Assembly: GCF_008329705.1 (NCBI RefSeq)
Contig: NZ_VTSX01000001.1
Location: 124,001-188,000 of the forward strand
Length of the DNA stretch: 64,000 bases
Origin: Chryseobacterium sp. SN22
GTDB lineage: Bacteria; Bacteroidota; Bacteroidia; Flavobacteriales; Weeksellaceae
Direction: 5' to 3'
The position numbers were made by a program, and so were the translations under genes. The notes beneath the pieces were generated by a model, which worked only from the letters and a program-made list of their open reading frames with translations, ran no database searches and was not told the DNA's origin. Below, one piece after another: positions 32,589 to 41,253 of the stretch (position 1 is its first letter; every line of letters starts with the position of its first letter).

Positions 32589-34259
32589 TTATTCAAACTT
32601 CTTCTTCCTCACCCAGAAAAACAATCCTCCCAGGATTCCGATGATGGCTAACGGCAGCAGCAGGTTGAACCATTGCCAGTTTGTTTTCTCTTCGGTAATC
32701 CGTTGACGGTCCAGAAGCCGTTCTTCGATGTTGCGGTTTCTGAGTTCCATCAGGTTGCTGTCGTCCAGAAGGTAGTCTAAGGCATTTCTCAGGAACTGCT
32801 CGTTTCCGAACTGTTCGTTGGTCAGCAGATCGACCCCTAAAGGAAGCGGTTCGCCCTTCAGGACCTTGTTCCGGCCCACATCTCCGTCGGCGATGATGAT
32901 CATTTTATTTTCAGGACTGCTGGTTTTAAAACCGGGATATGATTTCCTTTCAATTCTTGAAGCATACGCCGAGCTGAACTTTCCTTCCAGGGATACCGCA
33001 TAAATTTTCGGGGTGCTCGGTTTTTCCATCTGTCCGAGACTGTCGACGCTGGAGATTTCTTTCAGGTCTACATAATTCGGCACCTGTTTCAGCAAGGTCC
33101 GTTCGCTGGATTCAAAAAGGACACGGGTTCTGATATTCTTTCTTCCGCCCAAAGTATCGATGGACGTCGGGAATTCAAACTTTACCGGGTTGATGTTTTT
33201 GGTAATAGGATTGTCCTTTTCCGCAATTCCCAGCGGGAAATACGGCCATGGAAGGCTCGTGTACTGCGGGTTTCCACTTACTTCCCCGGTCACCAGCCTC
33301 AGCAAAGCAAACTTTTTTACATCTTTCACCAGAGCCGGATTGATCCTGACGCCGTAATTGAAGAAAAAGTCGGTCATGTTGATGTCAACCGGGAAAGGCA
33401 TCACTTTTTGGGAGCGCATCAGCGTATCCATTTCGGCATTTACGGCATCGATCATCCAGAGGGTTTTTCCGCCGTTCATGATGTACTGGTCCAGGATGAC
33501 CTTTTCGCCGTCGGTAAAAGCTTTTCTCGGTTTTGCAATGACCAGCGCGTTCATCTGTTTTAAGGTAGGAATATCCGCAAACGTCAGCTCGGTCTGGTTT
33601 TTAGGAATAACCGGGCCGGCATCGTAACTTTCGGTAGCCAGCTGCATAAATCCCTGGAATTCCCTCGGGTTCAGTTCATCCTGGTTAACCAGGATCCCGA
33701 TTTTCTTTCTTTTGTTAGCGGCAATGTTTTTAATATTGGAAACCAGGTTGTATTCCAGGTTCTCAATGGATTTCGTCAGCTGCTGATCAGCATCGATCCC
33801 TGTCTGCTGAACCACTAATGGAATGGAAACTCCTTTATTGTCGTATTTTACTACGGCATACGGGAAAAGCATGATCTGGGAAACCTTTCCGTCTTTGATA
33901 TCCGGAAGCATGGAAGGCTGCATGCCCATTGCCATCAGGGTATCTTTCGACATTTTGGTTTTGATCGGATCAATGAATTTAAAATCGATCTTCGGGTTGA
34001 TTTTCCTGAATTCTTCCAGCATAAACTTTGTTTCCCCCTGCAGCTGCTTAAAGCTTGCCGGGAAATCCCCTTCCAGGTAAACATCCACCACCAAAGGCTT
34101 ATTGACCGATTCCAATACTTTAACGGTGTTGTCAGAAAGCGTGTATCTTTTTTCTTTGGTCAGATCCAGCCTGATACCGGAAATGGCAAGAATAACTACC
34201 AAAGGCAGGACTACAAAAAGTAAAATTCCTAACGGAGACTTAAATGATATCTTCTTCAT
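32589..34259 (-). CDS. gldG: gliding-motility ABC transporter substrate-binding protein GldG
   Basis: About 556 residues from the ATG at 34259 (MKKISFKSPLGI); 26 upstream residues of an in-frame TTG/ATG start would overlap gldF and are unlike the family. It has an N-terminal membrane segment (about 10-30), the ABC_transp_aux-like extracytoplasmic domain with KRYTLSDNTVKVLESVNKP, and a C-terminal membrane segment (LLLPLAIIGILGGLFFWV). GldG acts with GldF and the ATPase GldA, required for gliding in Flavobacterium johnsoniae. gldF ends 4 bp upstream; gldA is not in this window, as is usual since it lies elsewhere. Confidence 0.93.
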   Translation of the reverse strand: MKKISFKSPLGILLFVVLPLVVILAISGIRLDLTKEKRYTLSDNTVKVLESVNKPLVVDVYLEGDFPASFKQLQGETKFMLEEFRKINPKIDFKFIDPIKTKMSKDTLMAMGMQPSMLPDIKDGKVSQIMLFPYAVVKYDNKGVSIPLVVQQTGIDADQQLTKSIENLEYNLVSNIKNIAANKRKKIGILVNQDELNPREFQGFMQLATESYDAGPVIPKNQTELTFADIPTLKQMNALVIAKPRKAFTDGEKVILDQYIMNGGKTLWMIDAVNAEMDTLMRSQKVMPFPVDINMTDFFFNYGVRINPALVKDVKKFALLRLVTGEVSGNPQYTSLPWPYFPLGIAEKDNPITKNINPVKFEFPTSIDTLGGRKNIRTRVLFESSERTLLKQVPNYVDLKEISSVDSLGQMEKPSTPKIYAVSLEGKFSSAYASRIERKSYPGFKTSSPENKMIIIADGDVGRNKVLKGEPLPLGVDLLTNEQFGNEQFLRNALDYLLDDSNLMELRNRNIEERLLDRQRITEEKTNWQWFNLLLPLAIIGILGGLFFWVRKKKFE

Positions 34260-34263
34260 AATT

Positions 34264-34992
34264 CTACTTTTTTTTATTGATAAAATGATTGGACAATACC
34301 AAGGCAACTCCAATGATGAAAACGAAATAAGCGACATCCTTAAAATCGATAAGCCCTCTCGTAAATCCTAAGAAGTGCTGGTAAAAGCCTATGCTCTGTA
34401 AAATAAAATCGGCACTGCCCAACAGTTTGTAACTTGCCAGCTGCTCGATTCCGAAATACAGGATAAAGCACATAAAAACACCCAGCAGGTAAGCCATGAT
34501 CTGATTCTGGGAAAGCGAAGAAGCCAGAATTCCCACTCCGGAAAATGCCGCGATAAGAATCATTAATCCTACGTAGCTTCCGAACGTCATGCCAAGATCG
34601 ATGTTCCCTTCCGGAACACCTAATACGTAAACGGTGTATAAGTAAATCAGCGAAGGAATCAGGCAGAGAATCCCGACGATCCATACCGAAAGGAACTTTC
34701 CGAATACGAGATCCGAAACTTTCAAAGGCTGGGAAAACAGCCAGTTCAGGGTTCCGGTCTGCTGCTCTTCCGCAAAGGTCTTCATGGAAAGCGCCGGAAT
34801 GATGAACATCAGCAACCACGGAACCAAAACGAAATAGCTCTGTAAGGAGGCCATCCCGATCTCAAAAATATTGGAATCGTTTTCGAAAAAAAACAGAAAC
34901 AGCGTCGCGATCAGACTGAAAGCTGCGATGATGATCCACGCGCTCCAGTTCCCGAAGTAGCTCCAAAGTTCCTTTTTTAAAATTGCAATCAT
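34264..34992 (-). CDS. gldF: gliding-motility ABC transporter permease GldF
   Basis: About 242 residues with six membrane segments of the ABC-2 permease type. I use ATG 34992 (MIAILKKELWSYFGNWSAW), the usual start; ATG 35025 adds 11 residues. The EEQQTGTLNWLFSQPLKVSDLV segment is the intracellular coupling helix. With GldG it forms the transporter. It is not clear that it powers gliding directly in this organism, since some Chryseobacterium are non-motile; the gene pair is often kept regardless. Confidence 0.93.
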   Translation of the reverse strand: MIAILKKELWSYFGNWSAWIIIAAFSLIATLFLFFFENDSNIFEIGMASLQSYFVLVPWLLMFIIPALSMKTFAEEQQTGTLNWLFSQPLKVSDLVFGKFLSVWIVGILCLIPSLIYLYTVYVLGVPEGNIDLGMTFGSYVGLMILIAAFSGVGILASSLSQNQIMAYLLGVFMCFILYFGIEQLASYKLLGSADFILQSIGFYQHFLGFTRGLIDFKDVAYFVFIIGVALVLSNHFINKKK

Positions 34993-35046
34993 AGTTTTTA
35001 TCAGGGGTTTAGAAAAGATGAACATTCATCATCGACGGTTCACCAT

Positions 35047-35607
35047 TCACTGTTGTTTATTACTTTTCTTGTTTTTATTCACCAGCTTTACGGTCATCAT
35101 GATTAAAAATACCAGAACGAAAAATCCGGCAATTAATTGCCACCAGTATTCAATAACCTGCGATTTCAGGATCACTGTGAAAACGACCAGGAATAAAATG
35201 AAAGTTGCGATTTCATTGGCCTGCCGCAGTTTAATGTTGGCGGTTTCAAGGGTACTGCCGTTTAATTCTTTTAATTTCAATACTTTTTTCCAGCACCAGT
35301 AATGGTAGATAGCCAATCCGACAAGGAATGTAAGCTTCAGATGAAACCAGGGGGTCTTCATCAGCCCGGTATTCAGAAAAACCATGACCAAACCGCAAAC
35401 CGCCATGATCACTCCTGCCGGAACCGTAATGATATTCCACAGCCGGCGGGCCATGAAGATGTACTGCTCCCTCAAGATCCTCTTTTTATCTTCTGTAAAT
35501 GCATCAGTGTCTTTATAATACACAAAGATTCTTACCAGATAAAAAATCCCTGCAAAATAACTGACCATGAATATAATATGAAGCGCTTTGATGATGGTAT
35601 AAAGCAT
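35047..35607 (-). CDS. hemJ: HemJ-type protoporphyrinogen IX oxidase
   Basis: A 186-residue four-to-five-helix membrane protein of the UPF0093/CopD-like family. The conserved ALHIIFMVSYFAGIFYLVRI (His10) and WFHLKLTF (His89, Lys91) match the haem-ligand and catalytic positions of HemJ. It oxidises protoporphyrinogen IX in bacteria lacking HemG/HemY and is needed for haem synthesis. The gene lies 54 bp upstream of gldF; its own -7 element is at 35624. Haem synthesis (this gene) and haem uptake (6-18 kb) are both present. Confidence 0.9.
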   Translation of the reverse strand: MLYTIIKALHIIFMVSYFAGIFYLVRIFVYYKDTDAFTEDKKRILREQYIFMARRLWNIITVPAGVIMAVCGLVMVFLNTGLMKTPWFHLKLTFLVGLAIYHYWCWKKVLKLKELNGSTLETANIKLRQANEIATFILFLVVFTVILKSQVIEYWWQLIAGFFVLVFLIMMTVKLVNKNKKSNKQQ

Positions 35608-35623
35608 CTTAAAAATTTGTTTG

Positions 35624-35631
35624 CAAAGATA
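35624..35631 (-). promoter_or_regulatory. -7 element of hemJ
   Basis: TATCTTTG on the minus strand (complement of 35624-35631), 16 bp upstream of the start codon. No clear -33 partner. Confidence 0.55.
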
Positions 35632-35823
35632 AGTTATTTCACAAAAAAAGAAGGGTTAATACGAAAAAATGACGGTAAAATAAGGGTAACCAATATCAAC
35701 TTAAAAACATAATGCAGAATATCCGGAAGGAAAAAACTTCGTTGTGTTATTTATAATTATTAGCCGGTGAGCAAGATGGCTTTTATGATACCGGAAAACC
35801 ATAAATAATCCAGGGTAAATTTA

Positions 35824-36261
35824 CTACTGTACCATTGAGATACTGTCCGTTTTCTGGCCCTGCCGGTATACTTTTACGTAGAGCAGCTTTCCGTTTTCAC
35901 CATAATATTTCCACGGACCGAAATAAAACCAGTGCCGCTCACGGTCTGAAATTTCCAGCCTGGACTGGCCTTTTTCCATGATGTTGCCATTGGGAAAATA
36001 CTTTTTGGTTTTGGTTACCTCTTTCCTGATCACATCCTTCTGATATTTCCTTCCATTAAAAGAAGTCTTCCAGGTTCTTACTTTTTCCCCATTCCTATAT
36101 CTTCCGGTAGCTACGAGCGCCCCTTCGTCCGCCGAATACTCTTCCACCCACTTTCCATTCCGCCTGTTAACTTTCCGTTCGTCCTGAACATATTGATTAA
36201 GTTTTGTCTTACAGGAAGTAAGAGACATTATCATTAAAACAGTGATATAAAGTTTATTCAT
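35824..36261 (-). CDS. lipoprotein with MORN/YwqK-like repeats
   Basis: About 145 residues from ATG 36261 (MNKLYITVLMIMSLTSC; lipobox Cys17). The mature part has repeated modules of the MORN/YwqK antitoxin-repeat type: KWVEEYSADEGALVATGRYR, then KYFPNGNIMEKGQSR and WKYYGENGKLLYVKVYRQG. Such repeats occur in surface lipoproteins and toxin-immunity proteins; which applies cannot be told. A good promoter lies just upstream. Confidence 0.8.
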   Translation of the reverse strand: MNKLYITVLMIMSLTSCKTKLNQYVQDERKVNRRNGKWVEEYSADEGALVATGRYRNGEKVRTWKTSFNGRKYQKDVIRKEVTKTKKYFPNGNIMEKGQSRLEISDRERHWFYFGPWKYYGENGKLLYVKVYRQGQKTDSISMVQ

Positions 36262-36279
36262 AAAAAAAAAGGATTTCCG

Positions 36280-36312
36280 CAAATATAGGAAACCCTGTTT
36301 TTATTCTACAAA
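36280..36312 (-). promoter_or_regulatory. promoter of the lipoprotein gene
   Basis: On the minus strand TTTG (complement of 36309-36312) and TATATTTG (complement of 36280-36287) are 21 bp apart, matching the Bacteroidota consensus; the -7 element is 18 bp from the start codon. Confidence 0.7.
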
Positions 36313-36329
36313 TGTAGAGTTACTTATTT

Positions 36330-37526
36330 TTAAGAAATCACATTCAGTTCTTTTCCCACTTTCTCAAAAGCGGCAATGGCTTTATCCAGATGTTCCCTTG
36401 TATGGGCTGCAGAAAGCTGAACCCTGATTCTTGCTTTTCCTTTCGGCACCACAGGATAGAAGAACCCGATCACGTAAATTCCTTCATCCATCAGCTTCTC
36501 CGCCATTTTCTGGGCTAAAGGCGCATCGTAAAGCATTACCGGAACAATCGCAGCATCACCGTCCGGAATATCAAAGCCTTTGGCTTTCATTTCCGTTCTG
36601 AAATATTCGGCATTTTCCATTACTTTATCGCGGAGGGAAGTATCTTCGGAAATCATATCCAGTACTTTCAGTGCCGCTCCTACGATTCCGGGAGCCAGGG
36701 AATTGGAAAACAGGTATGGTCTGGAACGCTGCCTCAGCATATCGATAATCTCTTTTTTACCGGAAGTAAATCCGCCAAGCGCACCGCCCAAAGCTTTTCC
36801 TAAGGTCGAGGTAATGATATCCACCCTTCCCATTACTTCATTGGCTTCATGGGTCCCGCGGCCCGTCTTTCCGATAAATCCGGTAGCATGGGAATCGTCG
36901 ACCATCACCAGAGCATCGTATTTATCGGCCAGGTCACAAACACCTTTAAGGTCGGCTACAATTCCGTCCATTGAGAACACGCCGTCTGTTACGATAATTT
37001 TAAAACGGTGATTTTTTTCGGAAGCGGCGATTAATTGTGCTTCCAGATCCTCCATGTTGTTGTTTTTGTAACGGTATCTTGCCGCTTTACAAAGACGAAC
37101 CCCATCGATAATTGATGCATGGTTCAGCTCATCCGAAATGATGGCATCTGCTTCCGTAAACAAAGGTTCGAAAACCCCGCCGTTTGCATCAAAACAGGCA
37201 GCATACAGAATCGTATCCTCAAGACCTAAAAAATCGGCGATTTTCTGTTCCAGCTGCTTGTGGATATCCTGGGTTCCGCAGATAAAACGCACCGAAGACA
37301 TTCCGTAGCCGTGGGATTCGATCATATCCTGAGAAGCTTTCATTACTTCCGGGTTGTTGGATAATCCCAGATAATTGTTGGCACAGAAGTTCAGAAGCTT
37401 CTTTCCGTTGGCTTCGATTTCCGCACTCTGCTGAGAAGTGATGATCCGTTCTTTTTTGTAAAGCCCGTCATTTTCAATATTCTGTAGTTCGTTCCGTAAA
37501 TTTTCAAGATACTTTTCAGAGATCAT
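36330..37526 (-). CDS. kbl: glycine C-acetyltransferase (2-amino-3-ketobutyrate CoA ligase)
   Basis: A 398-residue PLP-dependent alpha-oxoamine synthase. The PLP lysine is Lys244 in [30 protein letters not shown] and TDGVFSMDG are the family cofactor-binding blocks. Kbl converts 2-amino-3-ketobutyrate and CoA to glycine and acetyl-CoA in threonine degradation. Its usual partner, threonine dehydrogenase (tdh), is not in the window. A terminator at 37559 separates it from the upstream M1 peptidase gene. The acyl-CoA choice could in principle differ (other AOS enzymes), but length and motifs fit Kbl best. Confidence 0.94.
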   Translation of the reverse strand: MISEKYLENLRNELQNIENDGLYKKERIITSQQSAEIEANGKKLLNFCANNYLGLSNNPEVMKASQDMIESHGYGMSSVRFICGTQDIHKQLEQKIADFLGLEDTILYAACFDANGGVFEPLFTEADAIISDELNHASIIDGVRLCKAARYRYKNNNMEDLEAQLIAASEKNHRFKIIVTDGVFSMDGIVADLKGVCDLADKYDALVMVDDSHATGFIGKTGRGTHEANEVMGRVDIITSTLGKALGGALGGFTSGKKEIIDMLRQRSRPYLFSNSLAPGIVGAALKVLDMISEDTSLRDKVMENAEYFRTEMKAKGFDIPDGDAAIVPVMLYDAPLAQKMAEKLMDEGIYVIGFFYPVVPKGKARIRVQLSAAHTREHLDKAIAAFEKVGKELNVIS

Positions 37527-37558
37527 TTCTAGTAATTTTTATGATGTGCTAATTTAAT

Positions 37559-37590
37559 AAAAAAAGCCGTTTCGCACTTATGAAACGGCT
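37559..37590 (-). terminator. terminator after M1 peptidase gene
   Basis: On the minus strand AGCCGTTTC and GAAACGGCT form a perfect 9-bp stem, followed by TTTTTT, 23 bp after the stop codon. Confidence 0.9.
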
Positions 37591-37612
37591 CTGTTATTTC
37601 CATTCTGAAGAT

Positions 37613-39535
37613 TTATTTCTTTAAAAACTTAACGTTCTTATCATTAATCCTGAAAATATAGGTCCCCGGAACCAATTCCGAAATATTAACCGGCTTTTCA
37701 GGCTGATAAGTTCCTTTTCGCACCAGCTTCCCGTCAATAAAATAAATCGTGAAATCCGTCGGCTGATTGATTCCTTTCAGATTAAGCTCATTTTTTGCAG
37801 GATTCGGATATAAGGCGAACTGATCTTTAACCGCTTGTGAAACAGACAATGTATTGTCCTGTGTTACGGTAGAATTCTTTTCCAAGATCTGATATTCATA
37901 GTTAAATTCCACGCTGGCCACCGGGAAATTTACCGTTTGTGTAAAATACTGGTTGTTAAAGGTATTGTTTAAAGCAAAATAAGCCACCTGTCCTCCGGTA
38001 CCGTTCACTTTTACCGGCAAAGGCATTTCGAAGAAGCTTACCGTATTGCTGCTTTGCGTCTGGGCTGCCCTGAATGTCACGGTGTTTCCAACCTGCTTCC
38101 AGCGGATGTCATACGTCGGATAACCCTGGCCGTAGATCCAGTCGTTGAAGAATTCGGTAAAATCCTTTCCGGTAGACGTTAGTAGCGAAGCATTGAAATC
38201 CTGGGTTTTTACATAATTGTAAGCCAGTGCCGGTCTTGAATGATATTCCTGAACCGCCTGATAAAATGCGGTATCCCCTAAAATCCATTTGATCATCCTC
38301 AAAACATAGCCTCCTTTGGAATAAGACAATCTACCACTAAAGATCACCCCTACATTGGCTAAATTGGCATCTTCTACATACACGCTTCCGCCTGTGGAAC
38401 TGGTAATAAAGTTTTTCTGATTTAATAAATAACTTAAAAACTCGGTATTGGACATCAGCAGTTTTTCATTAGCCAGGTGTTCCCCGTAAGTGGCAAAACC
38501 TTCATTCAGCCAGATGTCGTTCCATGCCCCGCAGGTTACTTTATCTCCGAACCATTGGTGGGCCAGCTCATGTGCGATCAGTCCCCTGTTCCATCCGCCC
38601 ATGGAAGACATGGTCTGATGTTCCATTCCGGCACTCGGCTGGAATTCCATGTGCCCGTACTTTTCGTTTCTGAAAGGATAAGGCCCGAAATAGGTTTCAA
38701 AAGTGTTCATCACCGTTTTCGTCCACTCGATGTTGCTCATGTTGGTCGCATTCGTGGAAGTGGACGGAAAGACATAATTGATAAACGGAAAAGGAGGATT
38801 CCCCATGGTATCCGTTAATTTCACAAAGTTGGTTACGGAAAAGGCAATCAGATAGGCGGCTGTAGGATATTGGGTACGCCAGAATGTACGTTTTTGCCCG
38901 TTTCCTAAAGCCGTTTCCGACATCAGCTTTCCGTTTGATGCCACGCTGTATTGGGAAGGCGTCGTTATTTTAACGTCTATTCTTTCGATTTTATCATTTA
39001 AGCTCTGTTTGGTCGGGAACCAGTCCTGCGCTCCGTAGGGCTCGCTTAAAGTGGAAAGTACGGCGGTTCCGCCCTGGGTTCCGTTAAAGAAAGCATTGTT
39101 AGCTGTGGGAGGCGCTCCGGAATAAGTGATGGTAAGGGAATCCAGGACATTGGCCGCCAGTGCCGACTGGAAATCAATTTTTACTTCTTTGGTAGGAAGC
39201 TGCTGGAAAGCCAATGTATTCCCGTGGTACTGAACCTGCGAAACCGTCAGCTGATTGTCAAGGTCAAAATAGATATTGCTTATGCTCTGATTCGGTTTGA
39301 AATGGGAAGTCACCGAACCTGAAACATTATAGACTGCCGGATTTATGGTGAGATCGAGCCTTTGATACTGAAGGTCGTAATTCAGTGTATTCGGGTTGGT
39401 ATTCCCTGCAGCCATTTTGTGTGCAAAAGATTTTATCTCTTTCGCCATCATGGCTTTCCGTTCAATATTTTCATTCTGAGCATAAAACTGCTGTAAAACG
39501 AAAACGCTCAGCACCAAAAAGTAAATTTTTCTCAT
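37613..39535 (-). CDS. secreted M1-family zinc metallopeptidase with T9SS sorting domain
   Basis: A 640-residue exported aminopeptidase. The signal peptide is 1-19 (ending FYAQ). The zinc motif is HELAH (322-326) with the distal Glu345 in WLNEGFATYGE. The exopeptidase motif usually written GAMEN reads AGMEHQ (302-307), common in bacterial M1 branches. A barrel-like C-terminal domain precedes a type A T9SS domain (about 560-640: QFALYPNPAKNELNLK, IYFIDGKLVRKGTY, GTYIFRINDKN, ending VKFLKK). It would trim N-terminal residues from peptides outside the cell, complementing the secreted protein-glutaminase. Confidence 0.93.
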   Translation of the reverse strand: MRKIYFLVLSVFVLQQFYAQNENIERKAMMAKEIKSFAHKMAAGNTNPNTLNYDLQYQRLDLTINPAVYNVSGSVTSHFKPNQSISNIYFDLDNQLTVSQVQYHGNTLAFQQLPTKEVKIDFQSALAANVLDSLTITYSGAPPTANNAFFNGTQGGTAVLSTLSEPYGAQDWFPTKQSLNDKIERIDVKITTPSQYSVASNGKLMSETALGNGQKRTFWRTQYPTAAYLIAFSVTNFVKLTDTMGNPPFPFINYVFPSTSTNATNMSNIEWTKTVMNTFETYFGPYPFRNEKYGHMEFQPSAGMEHQTMSSMGGWNRGLIAHELAHQWFGDKVTCGAWNDIWLNEGFATYGEHLANEKLLMSNTEFLSYLLNQKNFITSSTGGSVYVEDANLANVGVIFSGRLSYSKGGYVLRMIKWILGDTAFYQAVQEYHSRPALAYNYVKTQDFNASLLTSTGKDFTEFFNDWIYGQGYPTYDIRWKQVGNTVTFRAAQTQSSNTVSFFEMPLPVKVNGTGGQVAYFALNNTFNNQYFTQTVNFPVASVEFNYEYQILEKNSTVTQDNTLSVSQAVKDQFALYPNPAKNELNLKGINQPTDFTIYFIDGKLVRKGTYQPEKPVNISELVPGTYIFRINDKNVKFLKK

Positions 39536-39552
39536 TCTTTAATTAATTGTAT

Positions 39553-39560
39553 CAAAGATA
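39553..39560 (-). promoter_or_regulatory. -7 element of M1 peptidase gene
   Basis: TATCTTTG on the minus strand (complement of 39553-39560), 17 bp upstream of the start codon. The -33 region falls in the terminator of dacB. Confidence 0.5.
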
Positions 39561-39561
39561 T

Positions 39562-39592
39562 AAAAAAACCTTTCAATCATTGATTAAAAGGC
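39562..39592 (-). terminator. terminator after dacB
   Basis: On the minus strand CCTTTTAATCA and TGATTGAAAGG pair (one mismatch), followed by TTTTTTTA. Confidence 0.75.
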
Positions 39593-39619
39593 TTTTATAT
39601 TAATTAAGTTTTGATTGAT

Positions 39620-41092
39620 CTACAAATCCAGTGCAGGCTCCAGAATTTTTTCCATTCTTTTCTTCACCATATCCACCGACCCTGCATAATTGTTTACCAT
39701 CAGGGAGAAAACGAGTGTTTTCCCGGTGTTTGTTTTCATATATCCGGCCAGGGTTTTCACTTTATTCAGAGTTCCCGTTTTGGCAAAAACCTGTCCGTTT
39801 CCAAGACCGTTGAACATTCTTTTCAAAGTTCCGGACTGCCCTCCTACCGGCAATGAATTCAGATACGTTTTATAAAATTTTTCATCCATTAGAGAAGTCA
39901 GGAATTTGGCCTGTGCAATCGGAGTTACATTATTGCTTCTGGAAAGTCCGCTTCCGTCGATATAATTAAGGCCCATCATATCAAAGCCGTCATTTTTAAG
40001 ATGCTCCGTTACCACTTTTCTGCCGGACTCGGTGGTCTGGTCTCCCAGACTCTGGAAACCTACTGTTTTCAGTAAAGCCTCAGCCAGTCCGTTGTCGCTG
40101 TGCTGGTTGGTATAATAAATAATATCTGCTAAGGTAGGCGATTTGTATACCGAAACCATTTTTCTGGCTTCAGGATTGGCATCCGTCATTTTAGGAATTA
40201 CTTTTCCGGTAACGGGAATCCCGCTTTTCACCAGCGTTGTTCTGAAGGTATTGGCCAGGTAAGCCGGCGCATCAGGCAATTTGGTGGTTAAAACTCCATT
40301 ACCTTCGTATTTGTCGGCATATACCATCTGGTTGTTGTACGGAGAAACGTAGAAGAATTTTTTCTCCGCGGAAAGGCCGGCTGCTTTTTTTACGATCAGT
40401 TTTTCATTGGCCGGGTTGATTTCGCGTGTGGTTCCTGCCGGTAAGTAGTAATTGTTGTTTTCCAACCAAACAACATTTTCCGGAAGCCTGGAAATATTGC
40501 CTTTGAAAAGCGCTGTCTGGATAATAATATCACCATTTACTTTCCTGATTCCTTCACGGGAAAGTCCCTCCTTGAAATCCGTTACGATATCCCGGTATGC
40601 CCAGGCTCCGCCTTTATTGGTTCCCAACGAGGGGTCGCCGCTGCCTACAATGTACAGATTTCCGTTCAGTACGCCGTTTTCGTCTACACTTCCAGAATAT
40701 TCCAGTTGGGTATTCCAACGGTAGTTTTCTCCCAGCATGCTCATGGCGGTTTCCGTTGTCAGCAGTTTGGTTGTAGAAGCCGGAACCAGCGGTGTATTTT
40801 CATTATACGAAGAAATCACCTTCTTCGTTTTCGGGTCGTACACAACGAATCCCCAGGTTGCATTTTTCAACACCGGATCGGCCATCATTGTGTTTACATT
40901 AATGTCTACAAGTTCTTTGGCCGACAAAATCGTTTTCTCCACCATGGAAGTGATGGGGGAAGGTAAGTTTAAGCTGCTCTTCTGATTTTCGTAAGCCTGA
41001 GAATAAAGAACGGTAGAAACGGTAGACTGTGACAGGAAGAACCCTGAGGCCAACACCGCAACACCTGAAATATATTTTCTGAAATTTACCAT
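39620..41092 (-). CDS. dacB: D-alanyl-D-alanine carboxypeptidase/endopeptidase (PBP4 type)
   Basis: A 490-residue periplasmic class C low-molecular-weight penicillin-binding protein. Active-site motifs are STTK (106-109), SDN in QHSDNGLAEALL, and KTGT in FAKTGTLNKVKTLAGYM. It has a signal peptide (about 1-22) and the extra inserted domains usual for PBP4. It hydrolyses D-Ala-D-Ala or peptide cross-links in peptidoglycan. It lies between priA and the M1 peptidase on the same strand, with a terminator after it. Confidence 0.94.
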   Translation of the reverse strand: MVNFRKYISGVAVLASGFFLSQSTVSTVLYSQAYENQKSSLNLPSPITSMVEKTILSAKELVDINVNTMMADPVLKNATWGFVVYDPKTKKVISSYNENTPLVPASTTKLLTTETAMSMLGENYRWNTQLEYSGSVDENGVLNGNLYIVGSGDPSLGTNKGGAWAYRDIVTDFKEGLSREGIRKVNGDIIIQTALFKGNISRLPENVVWLENNNYYLPAGTTREINPANEKLIVKKAAGLSAEKKFFYVSPYNNQMVYADKYEGNGVLTTKLPDAPAYLANTFRTTLVKSGIPVTGKVIPKMTDANPEARKMVSVYKSPTLADIIYYTNQHSDNGLAEALLKTVGFQSLGDQTTESGRKVVTEHLKNDGFDMMGLNYIDGSGLSRSNNVTPIAQAKFLTSLMDEKFYKTYLNSLPVGGQSGTLKRMFNGLGNGQVFAKTGTLNKVKTLAGYMKTNTGKTLVFSLMVNNYAGSVDMVKKRMEKILEPALDL

Positions 41093-41253
41093 CTATCTTT
41101 CAATTTTTGTTACATTTTGGATCGGATAACAGGCAATGGGTTAAATTGAAAGTTAAACTCCAAACATATAATCAACGGCCAAATGTAGAAAATATTGTTG
41201 TATGGCAGTTCAGTAGACTATTATAAAAAGTCTATAAATTTTGTTAAAAACTG